Shown in pieces: positions 53,257-63,351 of a stretch of DNA of 64,000 nucleotides. The stretch spans positions 1,207,429 to 1,271,428 of the forward strand of contig NZ_JRYR02000002.1 in the NCBI RefSeq assembly GCF_000807855.2, written 5' to 3'. Each line of letters starts with the position of its first letter. Position 1 is the stretch's first letter. The notes under the pieces were generated by a model. The model did not search any database and had not been told where the DNA came from. It saw only the letters and a list, made by a program, of their open reading frames with translations. This DNA is from Flammeovirga pacifica (GTDB taxonomy: Bacteria > Bacteroidota > Bacteroidia > Cytophagales > Flammeovirgaceae). A program made the translations under genes and the position numbers.

Positions 53257-54930
53257 TTGAAAAAATTTATATTACTAACGCTTACTGTATTAACTGTCAT
53301 TGCTCAAAATCTGATTGCTTCAAATTCTTTAATCCTAACTTTAGAAGAAGAAAAACAATTAGATAAAATAGAGGAAATTGGTTCAAAAGATTTACTTCAA
53401 GCATTGCGCTTGGTTGATACTTATATCTTTCAAAATACGACAGATGCTCCTACCTTATTTTTAGGAAAATTATACCATCAAAAGGGTAATTTAAATATGG
53501 TACAGGGCCGATATGCCGATGCCAGAAATGATTATTATTTGGCAGATCAGATATTTCTAAAACTTAAATATAGTGCTGGTAGAACAAAAGCTTTAATCAA
53601 TTTGGGAACGCTTTATCAAATGGAAAAAGAATACCTCAAAGCTGAAAATGTATATAAAGAAGCTTTAAAACAAGCCTATCTTTTATCAGAAAGCGAATAC
53701 CTCATTCCGAATATCCTTTTAAATCAGGCTAATCTATTTGATGAAATTGGGAAGTCACAGCAGGCAATTCAGCAATTTAAAGAGGTAATCGAATTATGTA
53801 AAGAAGACCATCAGCTTACTTTAAAAGGCAGAGCTTTGCATAATTTAGGTAATCAATATTTAAAGAGTAATAGTATTGATTCTGCTTTTCATTACTTCAA
53901 TCAATCCTACAATATTAAAAAGCTCACGGATGATCATTCAGGGCAGATCAATTCGTTATTGGCTTTTGCTCAAATTCATTTAAAAGAAAATGACTTTAGA
54001 CAAGCTGAATTGAATTATTTAAAAGCTGAAAAAATTGCTTTATCTCTTAAAGCTTATCAAGATTTAGTAAATGTCTATAATAATCTTTTTCAGTTTCACC
54101 GTTCTCAAAAATCATTTGATAAAGCTTTAGAGTATCATATCAAGTTCAAAGAAACAGAAGATCAATTAAAGAATAACTCTCATATTAAAACTGTTGATTT
54201 TATAGAAAAAAATCATCAATTGGCTTTAGAGCAACAGTTATTAAAAAACGAAAAAGAAGATCAGCAAAATATTCTTATTGGAGTGCTTATTTTCATGATT
54301 TTATTTATCGTAATTTCTGTACTTCTTTATAGAATGCAAATGTTGAAAGCCATTAATGCCAAGCAAAATGAAGAGAAGGCAAAAATGGAAAAAGAACTAA
54401 TGGAAACAGTGCAGTTAAGAATAGAAGAACACAATCAAGCCCTACAATCCGATGTTGCTTTTAAAGACAAGGAACTTACGACCAATGTCATGCACTTAAT
54501 GCAAAAAAATGAACTCATCAATAATGTATCAGAACAATTGATGCAGCTTGATGATCCTCAAATGAATGCTGATAGTCGTAAAAAGATTCGATCGATTGTC
54601 TATAATTTACAAACATCTGGATCAGATGAAATCTGGAAAGAATTGGAAGTGAGATTTGAACAAGTTCATCATCATTTCTTTGATCAATTACAACAAGAAT
54701 TTCCTAACCTAACTCCTAATGAAAAGAAATTATGTGCTTTTCTAAAGTTGAACTTAAGCACTAAAGATATTTCAAATATTACTCATCAAAGTGTTAAATC
54801 TATTCAGGTGGCCAGATACCGTTTACGTAAAAAATTAGGTTTGATCAATTCTGATATTGACTTTCAAACATTCTTAAGTAAATTTGATAGTGGTGCTTTA
54901 ACCGTTCAAGAAGTACAAGATATGTACTAA
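53257..54930 (+). CDS. TPR transmembrane regulator with C-terminal LuxR-like HTH (TTG start)
   Basis: 557 residues. The start is TTG at 53257: a stop lies in frame at 53239-53241 and no ATG precedes the signal peptide (FILLTLTVLTVIAQNLIASN). Residues about 65-310 contain five or six TPRs (GRTKALINLGTLYQMEKEYL; LKGRALHNLGNQYLKSNSID). A membrane helix lies at about 345-362, followed by a coiled coil (about 365-440) and a LuxR/GerE-like helix-turn-helix (LTPNEKKLCAFLKLNLSTKD to YRLRKKLGL). This architecture is common in Bacteroidota as a membrane-bound regulator. It is divergent from the HTCS gene; its targets are unknown. Confidence 0.85.
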   Translation: MKKFILLTLTVLTVIAQNLIASNSLILTLEEEKQLDKIEEIGSKDLLQALRLVDTYIFQNTTDAPTLFLGKLYHQKGNLNMVQGRYADARNDYYLADQIFLKLKYSAGRTKALINLGTLYQMEKEYLKAENVYKEALKQAYLLSESEYLIPNILLNQANLFDEIGKSQQAIQQFKEVIELCKEDHQLTLKGRALHNLGNQYLKSNSIDSAFHYFNQSYNIKKLTDDHSGQINSLLAFAQIHLKENDFRQAELNYLKAEKIALSLKAYQDLVNVYNNLFQFHRSQKSFDKALEYHIKFKETEDQLKNNSHIKTVDFIEKNHQLALEQQLLKNEKEDQQNILIGVLIFMILFIVISVLLYRMQMLKAINAKQNEEKAKMEKELMETVQLRIEEHNQALQSDVAFKDKELTTNVMHLMQKNELINNVSEQLMQLDDPQMNADSRKKIRSIVYNLQTSGSDEIWKELEVRFEQVHHHFFDQLQQEFPNLTPNEKKLCAFLKLNLSTKDISNITHQSVKSIQVARYRLRKKLGLINSDIDFQTFLSKFDSGALTVQEVQDMY

Positions 54931-54955
54931 TTGGAAGACGCTACTATTTCCAATT
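54929..54955 (+). terminator. Hairpin terminator of the TPR/HTH regulator
   Basis: AATTGGAA (54929-54936) pairs with TTCCAATT (54948-54955), with an 11-nt loop and a T-rich exit (TTATTCCTTTTG). The stem starts inside the stop codon. Confidence 0.55.
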
Positions 54956-55303
54956 TTATTCCTTTTGTTTACCCTTTATCGCATATTGTAAGATCATAAT
55001 AAAGTCATTTGCGTCAAGATCGAATGGGAAGAAATTCTGATACTATTATATGTTATATGATTTATGAATACTTATTCATTTTTAAGAAAACTACTTTTCT
55101 AAGCTAACACAATGTCTTTTTCATTCATCAATGTTTAAATCACATTGTTTACCCGTCCTTTTATGATAAAAAATTCTATAAAGAATGATACATACATCGT
55201 TGATTTACTACTATAAATGCATTAATCATTCTTTTATTAAACCAACACATTACTACAATACAAAAAACTAATTACCAACAAGTTAAATATCAAAAAAGAA
55301 GAA

Positions 55304-55348
55304 TGTAGCATTAATGTAGCACCCCCTATAGCACCCTTATAGCACTAC
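55304..55348. repeat. Four helically phased TAGCA repeats
   Basis: TAGCA occurs at 55306, 55317, 55329 and 55340, i.e. with 11, 12 and 11 bp steps, within units of the type TRTAGCACCY. The array lies about 20-60 bp upstream of the predicted -33 element of the protease operon, a usual place for activator sites. Confidence 0.6.
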
Positions 55349-55365
55349 TACATTATTAAGATTCA

Positions 55366-55398
55366 TTTAAAGTCTGAGTAACATTGTAATTATCGTTG
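55366..55398 (+). promoter_or_regulatory. Candidate promoter of the protease operon
   Basis: TTTA (55366-55369), a 21-nt spacer and TATCGTTG (55391-55398), each one mismatch from consensus. Transcription would start near 55405, just before the ATG at 55416. Confidence 0.4.
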
Positions 55399-55415
55399 GC
55401 CTAAACTTCCACGTC

Positions 55416-55565
55416 ATGCCGACAAACAAAAAAACTGAGTATTCCGATGACAAGGAATCTCTTTTAAAATTAATAGAGGTACGCAAGAAGGAGATTGACG
55501 TACTCAAGAAGCTATATGGAAAACTAGCCTCTTCTACTGATTCAATTATTAAAAAATCGCAATGA
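55416..55565 (+). CDS. 49-residue charged helical protein, translationally coupled to the giant protease
   Basis: ATG 55416 to TGA 55563-55565. The product begins MPTNKKTEYSDDKESLLKLI and continues with a heptad-like run of L, I, V, K and E (EVRKKEIDVLKKLYGKL), so it should be a soluble amphipathic helix or short coiled coil. Its stop codon overlaps the start of the next gene as ATGA (55562-55565), the classic form of translational coupling. A promoter-like sequence lies directly before it. No family is known to me. It may be a protease partner or a coupling leader that sets translation of the long gene. Confidence 0.65.
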   Translation: MPTNKKTEYSDDKESLLKLIEVRKKEIDVLKKLYGKLASSTDSIIKKSQ

Positions 55566-58500
55566 TGAAAAAGCTACAAACTTATGTGCTTATTCTTCTT
55601 TGTTGTCTAGGGCTCGTACCTATACACGAAGGAAATGCACAAAACAATCCAGCTCCAATGCGCTACACAAGTAATGGTGTAGCGAAAGGTTACCTGCGGG
55701 TAAAATTCAAACCTCAGACTCAATCAGCACTTTCTGTTGCTCCAATGAACACCTCCGGAGTGAGTAAAATTGGAGTAGCTGACTTTGATGCTACAGCACA
55801 ACAATTTCATGCACACAACATGAAAAGGGTATTTCCTTACGATGCACGTAATGAACACAAATTGCAACGACATGGTTTGCATTTATGGTTTGAAATTGAA
55901 GTTGATGCTCATGTAGATCCTCAAATGGTGGTCAATAGTTTTTACCAAGTAGATGCTATTGAGATTGCAGAACCTAGATTAGAGAAACATATTATTGATA
56001 GAGGTACAGCAAAAGTTTTAGAAACTGCTGCTTTCTTTAATGAGGAAGATACACCTACTACCAATGACCCTTTATTTTCTCAACAATGGCACTACCATAA
56101 CGACGGTGAGAAAAGTGGTTGGTCTGCTGATGCTAGTATACAGTTATTAGAAGCATGGAAAACTACACAAGGTACAAGCAATGTGATTGTTTCTGTACAC
56201 GATGAAGGTGTAGATATTAATCATGAAGACCTTAAAGATAACCTTTGGGTAAACGAAGCCGAATTAAATGGCGAGCCCGGTGTGGATAGTGATGGAAACG
56301 GTTACATAGATGATGTACACGGTTACAACTTTGCTTACAATAGAGGTGCTGTAGATGCACAAGAACACGGAACACACGTTGCCGGTACTATTGGTGCGGT
56401 AACCAACAATGAGAAAGGTGTTGCAGGTATTGCAGGTGGTACAGGTTCTGGTGATGGTGTACGTATCATGTCGCTTCAAATGATTGGCGGACCGAATAAT
56501 AATACGGCAGCTTCTTATGTTTATGCGGCTAACAATGGTGCAGTCATCTCTCAAAACTCATGGGGATATACTTCTGCTGGAGCCTATGAACAAGCAGTGC
56601 TAGATGCTATTGATTATTTTATTGCAGAAGCTGGTGATTATGAAGGTTCTCCAATGAAAGGTGGTCTTGTGATCTTTGCTTCGGGTAACTCCAATATTGA
56701 TGCGCAAATGTACCCTGGTTACTATGAAAATGTGATGGCAGTGGCCTCTACAGGTCCGAATAAAACAAGAGCCTATTATTCTAATTATGGTGGATGGATT
56801 GATATTACTGCTCCTGGTGGTGATATTTCTATGGGATCTCAAAATGGAGTTCTTTCTACTTTACCAAATAATAGTTATGGTTTCCTACAAGGTACATCAA
56901 TGGCTTGTCCACATGTATCTGGTGTAGCTGCTCTTATTCTTTCTACTATGGGTGGTGACAAGATGACACCAGATGTTTTATGGAATCAGTTAACTGCTTC
57001 TTCAAGAAATATTGATAGTGCTAACCCTAATTTCGTAGGGAAATTAGGACATGGGTTAATTGATGCAGGATTAGCTGTTATCGAAAACTCAGGTAACGCT
57101 CCTATTCAAATTGATGATTTAGTAGTGAAAGGTGCTACAAATAATTTTATCCGTTTAGGCTGGACCGTTCCAACTGATGAAGACGATGGTCAACCTTCAA
57201 AATTTGAAGTTTTATACCACGAAGGAGATTTTAATGAAGCAACAGCTACCTCTGTCATTTTCTTTAATGATAGTACTGCTAACACTGCTTACGAAGTAGA
57301 AGTTAAAGGACTAAAAGAAGAAACTTCATATTCTTTTGCTGTTAGATCTTATGATCGTTGGGGAAATTCTTCTGAATTAAGTGAAACTGTATCTACTGCA
57401 ACTAATCTTGGTCCTGATATTGAAGTGCCAACGAATACTACTTATTTATCGGTTTATACTTCTCAAAACAATGTTATTGAGCATACACATATTATCAAAA
57501 ATAATTCTGAGGGTATCCTTAAATGGAATGGGTTTGCAAGAAATAAATATCAGTTTAAATCGGCTTACTATAGTGTTCCTACTGTGGGTAATGTAAAAAC
57601 AGGTGAAAGAAATATCAGCTTCGAGAAAAAAATTACTCCCGAAGTATTTTCAGTAAAAGAAGATCCGAGTATTCTACAACCTTACGAAAACAAATACCTA
57701 GAATATGTAGATGGCATTTATGCAAGTATTGTCGTTGGAGAAGAAGACTTATCAATTTCTAATACTACAGCTTCTGCTTTTGTTATTGAAGATGAGGAAG
57801 GTTTTAACCTTACTGAAATTGAAGTATTCCTAAATCAAATCACGAATGAGAAAGCGGTTGTTGAAGTATACATGGGTAGTATTCTTTCTCAAGCTAAATT
57901 AGTCCTTTCAGAAAAGGTGAACGATACGTCTGCAGGTTTACATCGTGTACAGGCTGCTCATGGCGAACATATTTATTTTCCTTATGGAGAAGTAATGTGG
58001 ATTATTGTAAGAGTTCCTTCAGGTAACCAATATCCTATTGGTATCAACCCTACGAATGCAAATATTAAAGATGCAGAAAACTTACAGTGGTTCTCTTTTG
58101 ATGAAGGAAAAACATGGCAACCTATTTCTAATGCTTTAGGTTTTGGTGGTTATTCTTTCTGTGTGGCAGGTGTTAGTAAAGACCGTCACTATGGTGAAAT
58201 CGTTACTTTATCTCCAGAGAATGGTGAAATTAACGGTGTAGGAGAACAAGAAGTTACTTTAACAATCGATGCTACTAAAGTTCCCAATGGATATGTAGAA
58301 ATCAATACTGTAATTGCTTCTAATGCTACTGAAAATCCCGAAGCAAGATCTCCATATTTTATTAATGTCTATGAACACCCGTCTAATGTAGTTACTCCTA
58401 ACATTGTAGAAGTTGGTAGTGTAAAAATAGGAACTGAAAAAGAGTTTGTAGTTACTATCAACAACTTTGGATATGGTGGAGAAAAGAACATCCACATTGA

Positions 58501-61500
58501 TTTGACCACTCTAGAGGGATCAGATTTCAGTATACCTAATACTTCTTCATGGGAGCTTTCAAATGGTAAAAAATGGTTTGCGACCTTCCAACCTAGGTCA
58601 GCAACAGATTTAAAAATAAATTATACCCCAACAGTTGGCGGTAATGAAAATGCCATCGTTAGATTATTCAACGATGAAGGGTGGGAACGTTTAATTGCTA
58701 TCACTGCTTTTGGTATTGAGCCATCAGAAATTGACGTTGCCCCTGCCACTATTACTCATCACCATAACCTTGGAGAAGAAGGTAACGGTACTGTAACAAT
58801 TAGTAATAATGGTAACTTCCCGCTAGAATTTGTGATTCCAAAATACAGTAATCAACTTACTGAAGGAATACATCAATTTGGTTATTCATGGGATAGAATT
58901 GATACGGATGCCCCTGATACAGAAGATTGGAAATGGGATGAATTAGTTGGAGCTGATGATGTTATTGACTTTTCTAATGACTTCAAATCAAACCCTTTCT
59001 TAGATTTTGTAAAGGTAGACCTTGGTTTCCAATTTCCATTTTATGATACATTGGTAACTGAAATGTACCTTTCGCATGTAGGTATGATTGCAGTAGATGA
59101 CAAAGATCCTGTAAATGGTTCTTTCGGTAGTTTGTTAGGTAGAAATTTCACTTCTAATGGTTACATCGCCTTTATGTATGAGTATTTTGATTGGGGTTTG
59201 AACTCTAAAATTCTATACAAAAAATTTGATGACCGTGTAGTGGCACAATATGAGCAAATGGTGCCTAAACAAGAAAATTTCCGCTCTGATTATCCGATGA
59301 CCTTCCAAGTAGTCTTGTATTATAATGGTAATATCGAAATGCGTTATAAAGACATTGGATATGCAAACAGTCAAGCAACAGACCCTTTTGTTGGTGTGGA
59401 ATCTCCAGATAAAAAAGACGGGTTTTACATCTATGAGTTTACCCAAAAGCCAGAAAAGTTATTTGAAAATGATTGGACTGAAGTGATGGTTAAAGTCAAC
59501 CACCCTGGTCCTCAAATTATCTCTAACTTATCAAAAACAGAAGGTGTTATAGGTGTAGGAGAATCTATTGAAATTACTTATGATGTTACAACAGATGGTT
59601 TAGTTGAAGGATTAAACACTCAAAATATTGCCATCCAAAGTAATGATCCAATAACTCCAATCTCTCACTTTACCGTTAATGTAGACATTATGGATGGTGG
59701 TGTAGCAGATATTTCTACCTCTGAAAAAACAATTAATTTTGGTACTGTTTTCCGTACTTCGGAGCAAATCCATAATATCAACTTTAATAACAATGGTACC
59801 GCAGTAGTAGATTTTAATTCTATAACCATTGATGGTGGAGTTGACACTAAATTCAGTGTAAATAAATCTGCTTTCCAATTACTTCCTCGTTTAGGTACCA
59901 CTGTAAAAGTAATTCTTAATTCTGAGGCAACAGGAGTTTATTCTGATAAAATTACTTTCGAAAATGCTGAAGGTGAAACATTTGAATTCACAGTAACAGC
60001 TACTGTAATCGATGAACCTCAGATTAGTTTAGATCAATCTCCGATAGCACTTTCTTTAGATGCGGGTTCTACTTCTACTTTGAATATTACGGTAAGTAAT
60101 GCTGATGGAAAATCAGATTTAGAAGTTATTCCTAATGGTTCGGGTTGGTTATATGAGTCTACAATGGAGGCGATGTCTTCTCCTGAAATTAAAGACTTTA
60201 CTTATGCTTGGAGAGATAATAAAAACCAATTAGATGGTTCTATTGATCCTAATGCTCCAGTATTCCAATGGGAAGCTATCGACGATTCTTGGACAAGAGT
60301 AGTTGTGCAAGATTTAGATCTACTTTGGGAACCTTATGACCTGCCTTTCACTTTCGAATTCTGGGAAGAAGGTTACGATAAAATGTGGATTGGATATAAC
60401 GGTATCATGACGTTTACAGAACCTACTGTTCCTATTCCGTTATTTGCTTTAGACATTCCTAATGCAGAGGCTGAACCTCATAACTTTATCGCTTCTTTAT
60501 GGTCGCTTACAGGAGAAGATTATTACGATGAACATCCATTAAAAGGTATTTGGGTAAAACATGATGAAGATCGTTTTATCATCACTTACAATAGATATAT
60601 TCATAACTGGGGTTCATTAGGTGGTTATGTTTCTGCACAGACTATTTTGTATAAAAATGGTACGATTAGAACGCAGTACAAAACTATCGATCAGGCTGCT
60701 GTAAATGTATTTAATAAGTACTTTACTTGTGGGTTAGAAAATAAAGATGCCTCAGATGGTGTAGTCAATAACTTCTATCGTCCTTACATTACTGACGGTT
60801 TGGTAGTAGAATATGTACCTGCTAAGAAAACAGTCATTCCTGTAGGAGAAGAAAAGACGTTTACATTTACAGTAGATGCAACAGACCTTTTAGGAGGTGC
60901 TTACCATCATAACTTAGAGTTTACCAATAAAACTCCTGGTAAAGAACATATTTCTATTCCTGTAGAATTAACGGTAATTGGTACTCCAGAATTTGCTCTG
61001 TCTGAAGATGTGATTGATTTAGGAGATGTACTTTATACTCCAAACATGTGGATGCAAAAAGAATTCACATTAAAGAACGTTGGTACAGGTAACTTAGACA
61101 TGACAAAGGATAATATTTCTGCAGACGATGCATTGAATATGGAATTAAATATTAATTTAATTAATGCAGAAAGTGGAATTCAAGAAGTGCCTATGCAGTG
61201 GTTCGGCCTAGAGACTATTTTCAAATGGAAAGAAATCTGTGACGGTGCTCCTGATCCTTGGGGTGGTTGTTTTGGTGATATCATTCAAGTAGAAGGTGAA
61301 TACCATTACGTCAATCCTAATATTGCTCCTAGTGAAGAACTTGAAGCTAGAATTACATTAATGCCACTTGAAGCCGGTAAGATGGAAAAATCTATCACCT
61401 TTATGATAGATGGTGAAGAGCATGTATTTACTGTAAAAGCTAATTTCTATGAGCCTGCACAATTCGATATGCCTATCGTTAAAGATATTCATGTTGATGC

Positions 61501-63262
61501 CAACAAGCCTGATCATACAGATGAGTATAGTTTCTCTTTCAATAATAACGAGGGTAAATCTTCATTAGATTGGAATGTGATTGTGGAGTATATTATTGAT
61601 GGTAAAATCCCTCAAGAAGATACTGAGCCATTAGCAAAAACTTCTTTTGCTACATCAAGTAGACAACTATTAGCAGAGGCTGCATCTGCTCCAATTCCTG
61701 CTACTTACACAGCAATAGATCCTGCTGATTATCATGAGGTATTATCTTATGATCAACAAGAGACACCTTCTTCTTCTATTGGTTATGGTAGTGCTTCTCT
61801 AACCACTATTACTACATTTACAACTCCTGAAGAAGGATTTGATTTATCACATGTTGCTACATGGATGACTCCTAAAGGACTTGTTCAAAATGAAGAAGTA
61901 GTGATTACTATTTTAGGTGGATCTATCGAAAAGCCTGTGAAATTAATTGAAAAAACAGTTGCTTACAACAAAGAAGAACTGCCTGATAATGGTCAGATGA
62001 TGACTTTTGATTTAGAAAAAACAATCAGTTTCTATACTGGTCAGCAAATCTTCGTGGCAATTACTTATCCAACAGGAATGGAATATCCACAAGGTATTGC
62101 AGATGTAAGTGAGCGTTTAGAGAATACATTCTTTGTACCTACATCTAATGGATGGGAAGATATCACAGCTTCACCTCAATTTGAGAAAAAAGGCTACATG
62201 GTAAGAGCTATGGCTAAAACTGCTCAAGAAGGGATATGGTTGTCAATAGATCAAAAAGAAGGTAGCACACCAATAGCTGAGTCTACAGAATTGACGTTAA
62301 GTTATGACGCAAAGTATGCAAAAGCATATGCTGATTATGCCGCTAAAGTGACCATCCTTTCTAATGATCCTAACCATGAAGGGACTTCATTCTATACTTC
62401 AATGCACGTTAACCAAGGTCCACAATTCCAATTAGGCGATACCACTTTTATGGTGTATGAAAATGACACTACAATGTTATCAGTTGCAATTGAAGAGATC
62501 GAAGGCGACGAGTATACAGTAACAGTAGATGGCTTAAGTGATATTGGTTCATATAAAGTGGAAAATGACACGGTATATATCACCTTTACTCCAGACCACA
62601 CACATGCTGGCGAATATGTTTTATCTTTCTTGGGAGAAGATGAACATGGTACAACTTCAGAAGGTATTTTGAATGTAAATGTGATACATGTTAATCAACC
62701 TCCTCATATTAAAGAAGCCTCTGATATTGAATTAACTATTGGAGATGTTCACTATCAAGACCCTTCTGAGATCTTTGGTGATGTGGATGGTGATGCACTT
62801 ACTTATCAAATTGCTGACTCTGGAAACGGTGTTGTCTTAGTTGGATTGTCTGATGGTCAGTTTGCTTTCTCTGCAATTACTGTCGGTATATCAGAAGTAG
62901 CAATGATGGCTACAGATGTACATGGTTTAACTACAATTGCTATGATTTCTGTTGAAGTTAAAGCCGAAGATGATGATATCACTTCTACTTTACCTTCACC
63001 AAAAGAATCATCAATTACAGTATATCCTAACCCTGTTCTTACGCAAACTACATTTGCATTCGATGCACAAATATCAGGTAATGTTAGCTTGATCATTCAT
63101 AACTTACAAGGCGTTCAAATGGAATCAATGGATGCCGGTCATATGAATAGAGGTCGTCATGAATTAGTTTATGATGCTTCTACACTACCATCAGGAATTT
63201 ATATTTACTCCCTACTTATTGATGGTGAACTATCACACTTTGGAAAGTTTATTAAGCGATAA
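55562..63262 (+). CDS. Giant T9SS-exported subtilisin-like (S8) protease
   Basis: 2566 residues. The start is set by the ATGA overlap. Signal peptide to about residue 26 (HEGNAQ). A propeptide-like part runs to about 195; the S8 domain (about 200-510) has D214 (SVHDEG), H269 (HGTHVAG), N376 (ASGNSN) and S446 (GTSMACPHVSGVAALIL). After it come a fibronectin-III domain (about 515-615), many Ig-like/ASPM-Hydin-type repeats, two related large beta modules (about 1100-1300 and 1540-1740) and a cadherin-like stretch near 2300-2480. The end, ITVYPNPVLTQTTFAFD to LPSGIYIYSLLI, is a type A T9SS signal. It acts at or outside the cell surface. Confidence 0.92.
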   Translation: MMKKLQTYVLILLCCLGLVPIHEGNAQNNPAPMRYTSNGVAKGYLRVKFKPQTQSALSVAPMNTSGVSKIGVADFDATAQQFHAHNMKRVFPYDARNEHKLQRHGLHLWFEIEVDAHVDPQMVVNSFYQVDAIEIAEPRLEKHIIDRGTAKVLETAAFFNEEDTPTTNDPLFSQQWHYHNDGEKSGWSADASIQLLEAWKTTQGTSNVIVSVHDEGVDINHEDLKDNLWVNEAELNGEPGVDSDGNGYIDDVHGYNFAYNRGAVDAQEHGTHVAGTIGAVTNNEKGVAGIAGGTGSGDGVRIMSLQMIGGPNNNTAASYVYAANNGAVISQNSWGYTSAGAYEQAVLDAIDYFIAEAGDYEGSPMKGGLVIFASGNSNIDAQMYPGYYENVMAVASTGPNKTRAYYSNYGGWIDITAPGGDISMGSQNGVLSTLPNNSYGFLQGTSMACPHVSGVAALILSTMGGDKMTPDVLWNQLTASSRNIDSANPNFVGKLGHGLIDAGLAVIENSGNAPIQIDDLVVKGATNNFIRLGWTVPTDEDDGQPSKFEVLYHEGDFNEATATSVIFFNDSTANTAYEVEVKGLKEETSYSFAVRSYDRWGNSSELSETVSTATNLGPDIEVPTNTTYLSVYTSQNNVIEHTHIIKNNSEGILKWNGFARNKYQFKSAYYSVPTVGNVKTGERNISFEKKITPEVFSVKEDPSILQPYENKYLEYVDGIYASIVVGEEDLSISNTTASAFVIEDEEGFNLTEIEVFLNQITNEKAVVEVYMGSILSQAKLVLSEKVNDTSAGLHRVQAAHGEHIYFPYGEVMWIIVRVPSGNQYPIGINPTNANIKDAENLQWFSFDEGKTWQPISNALGFGGYSFCVAGVSKDRHYGEIVTLSPENGEINGVGEQEVTLTIDATKVPNGYVEINTVIASNATENPEARSPYFINVYEHPSNVVTPNIVEVGSVKIGTEKEFVVTINNFGYGGEKNIHIDLTTLEGSDFSIPNTSSWELSNGKKWFATFQPRSATDLKINYTPTVGGNENAIVRLFNDEGWERLIAITAFGIEPSEIDVAPATITHHHNLGEEGNGTVTISNNGNFPLEFVIPKYSNQLTEGIHQFGYSWDRIDTDAPDTEDWKWDELVGADDVIDFSNDFKSNPFLDFVKVDLGFQFPFYDTLVTEMYLSHVGMIAVDDKDPVNGSFGSLLGRNFTSNGYIAFMYEYFDWGLNSKILYKKFDDRVVAQYEQMVPKQENFRSDYPMTFQVVLYYNGNIEMRYKDIGYANSQATDPFVGVESPDKKDGFYIYEFTQKPEKLFENDWTEVMVKVNHPGPQIISNLSKTEGVIGVGESIEITYDVTTDGLVEGLNTQNIAIQSNDPITPISHFTVNVDIMDGGVADISTSEKTINFGTVFRTSEQIHNINFNNNGTAVVDFNSITIDGGVDTKFSVNKSAFQLLPRLGTTVKVILNSEATGVYSDKITFENAEGETFEFTVTATVIDEPQISLDQSPIALSLDAGSTSTLNITVSNADGKSDLEVIPNGSGWLYESTMEAMSSPEIKDFTYAWRDNKNQLDGSIDPNAPVFQWEAIDDSWTRVVVQDLDLLWEPYDLPFTFEFWEEGYDKMWIGYNGIMTFTEPTVPIPLFALDIPNAEAEPHNFIASLWSLTGEDYYDEHPLKGIWVKHDEDRFIITYNRYIHNWGSLGGYVSAQTILYKNGTIRTQYKTIDQAAVNVFNKYFTCGLENKDASDGVVNNFYRPYITDGLVVEYVPAKKTVIPVGEEKTFTFTVDATDLLGGAYHHNLEFTNKTPGKEHISIPVELTVIGTPEFALSEDVIDLGDVLYTPNMWMQKEFTLKNVGTGNLDMTKDNISADDALNMELNINLINAESGIQEVPMQWFGLETIFKWKEICDGAPDPWGGCFGDIIQVEGEYHYVNPNIAPSEELEARITLMPLEAGKMEKSITFMIDGEEHVFTVKANFYEPAQFDMPIVKDIHVDANKPDHTDEYSFSFNNNEGKSSLDWNVIVEYIIDGKIPQEDTEPLAKTSFATSSRQLLAEAASAPIPATYTAIDPADYHEVLSYDQQETPSSSIGYGSASLTTITTFTTPEEGFDLSHVATWMTPKGLVQNEEVVITILGGSIEKPVKLIEKTVAYNKEELPDNGQMMTFDLEKTISFYTGQQIFVAITYPTGMEYPQGIADVSERLENTFFVPTSNGWEDITASPQFEKKGYMVRAMAKTAQEGIWLSIDQKEGSTPIAESTELTLSYDAKYAKAYADYAAKVTILSNDPNHEGTSFYTSMHVNQGPQFQLGDTTFMVYENDTTMLSVAIEEIEGDEYTVTVDGLSDIGSYKVENDTVYITFTPDHTHAGEYVLSFLGEDEHGTTSEGILNVNVIHVNQPPHIKEASDIELTIGDVHYQDPSEIFGDVDGDALTYQIADSGNGVVLVGLSDGQFAFSAITVGISEVAMMATDVHGLTTIAMISVEVKAEDDDITSTLPSPKESSITVYPNPVLTQTTFAFDAQISGNVSLIIHNLQGVQMESMDAGHMNRGRHELVYDASTLPSGIYIYSLLIDGELSHFGKFIKR

Positions 63263-63289
63263 GTTTAATAGATGATAACTAAAATTGTT

Positions 63290-63324
63290 AAAACCGCTCC
63301 TTCTTTGAGGAGTGGTTTTTTTTT
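63290..63324 (+). terminator. Intrinsic terminator of the protease gene
   Basis: AAAACCGCTCCT (63290-63301) pairs with AGGAGTGGTTTT (63308-63319, one G-U pair) with a 6-nt loop and a run of T. Confidence 0.88.
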
Positions 63325-63351
63325 GAATTGATCGTAAAGAGATAATGCATT

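Larger units (their letters stand above)
54931..55415. other. Intergenic region upstream of the protease operon
   Basis: 485 bp. It begins with the regulator's terminator and ends with a phased TAGCA repeat (55304-55348) and a promoter (55366-55398). The middle (about 54960-55300) shows nothing recognisable. Confidence 0.6.

Noticed and set aside
55304-55348. TAGCA array as a CRISPR fragment
   Set aside because: Units are only 11-12 bp with no spacers, and no cas genes are nearby.
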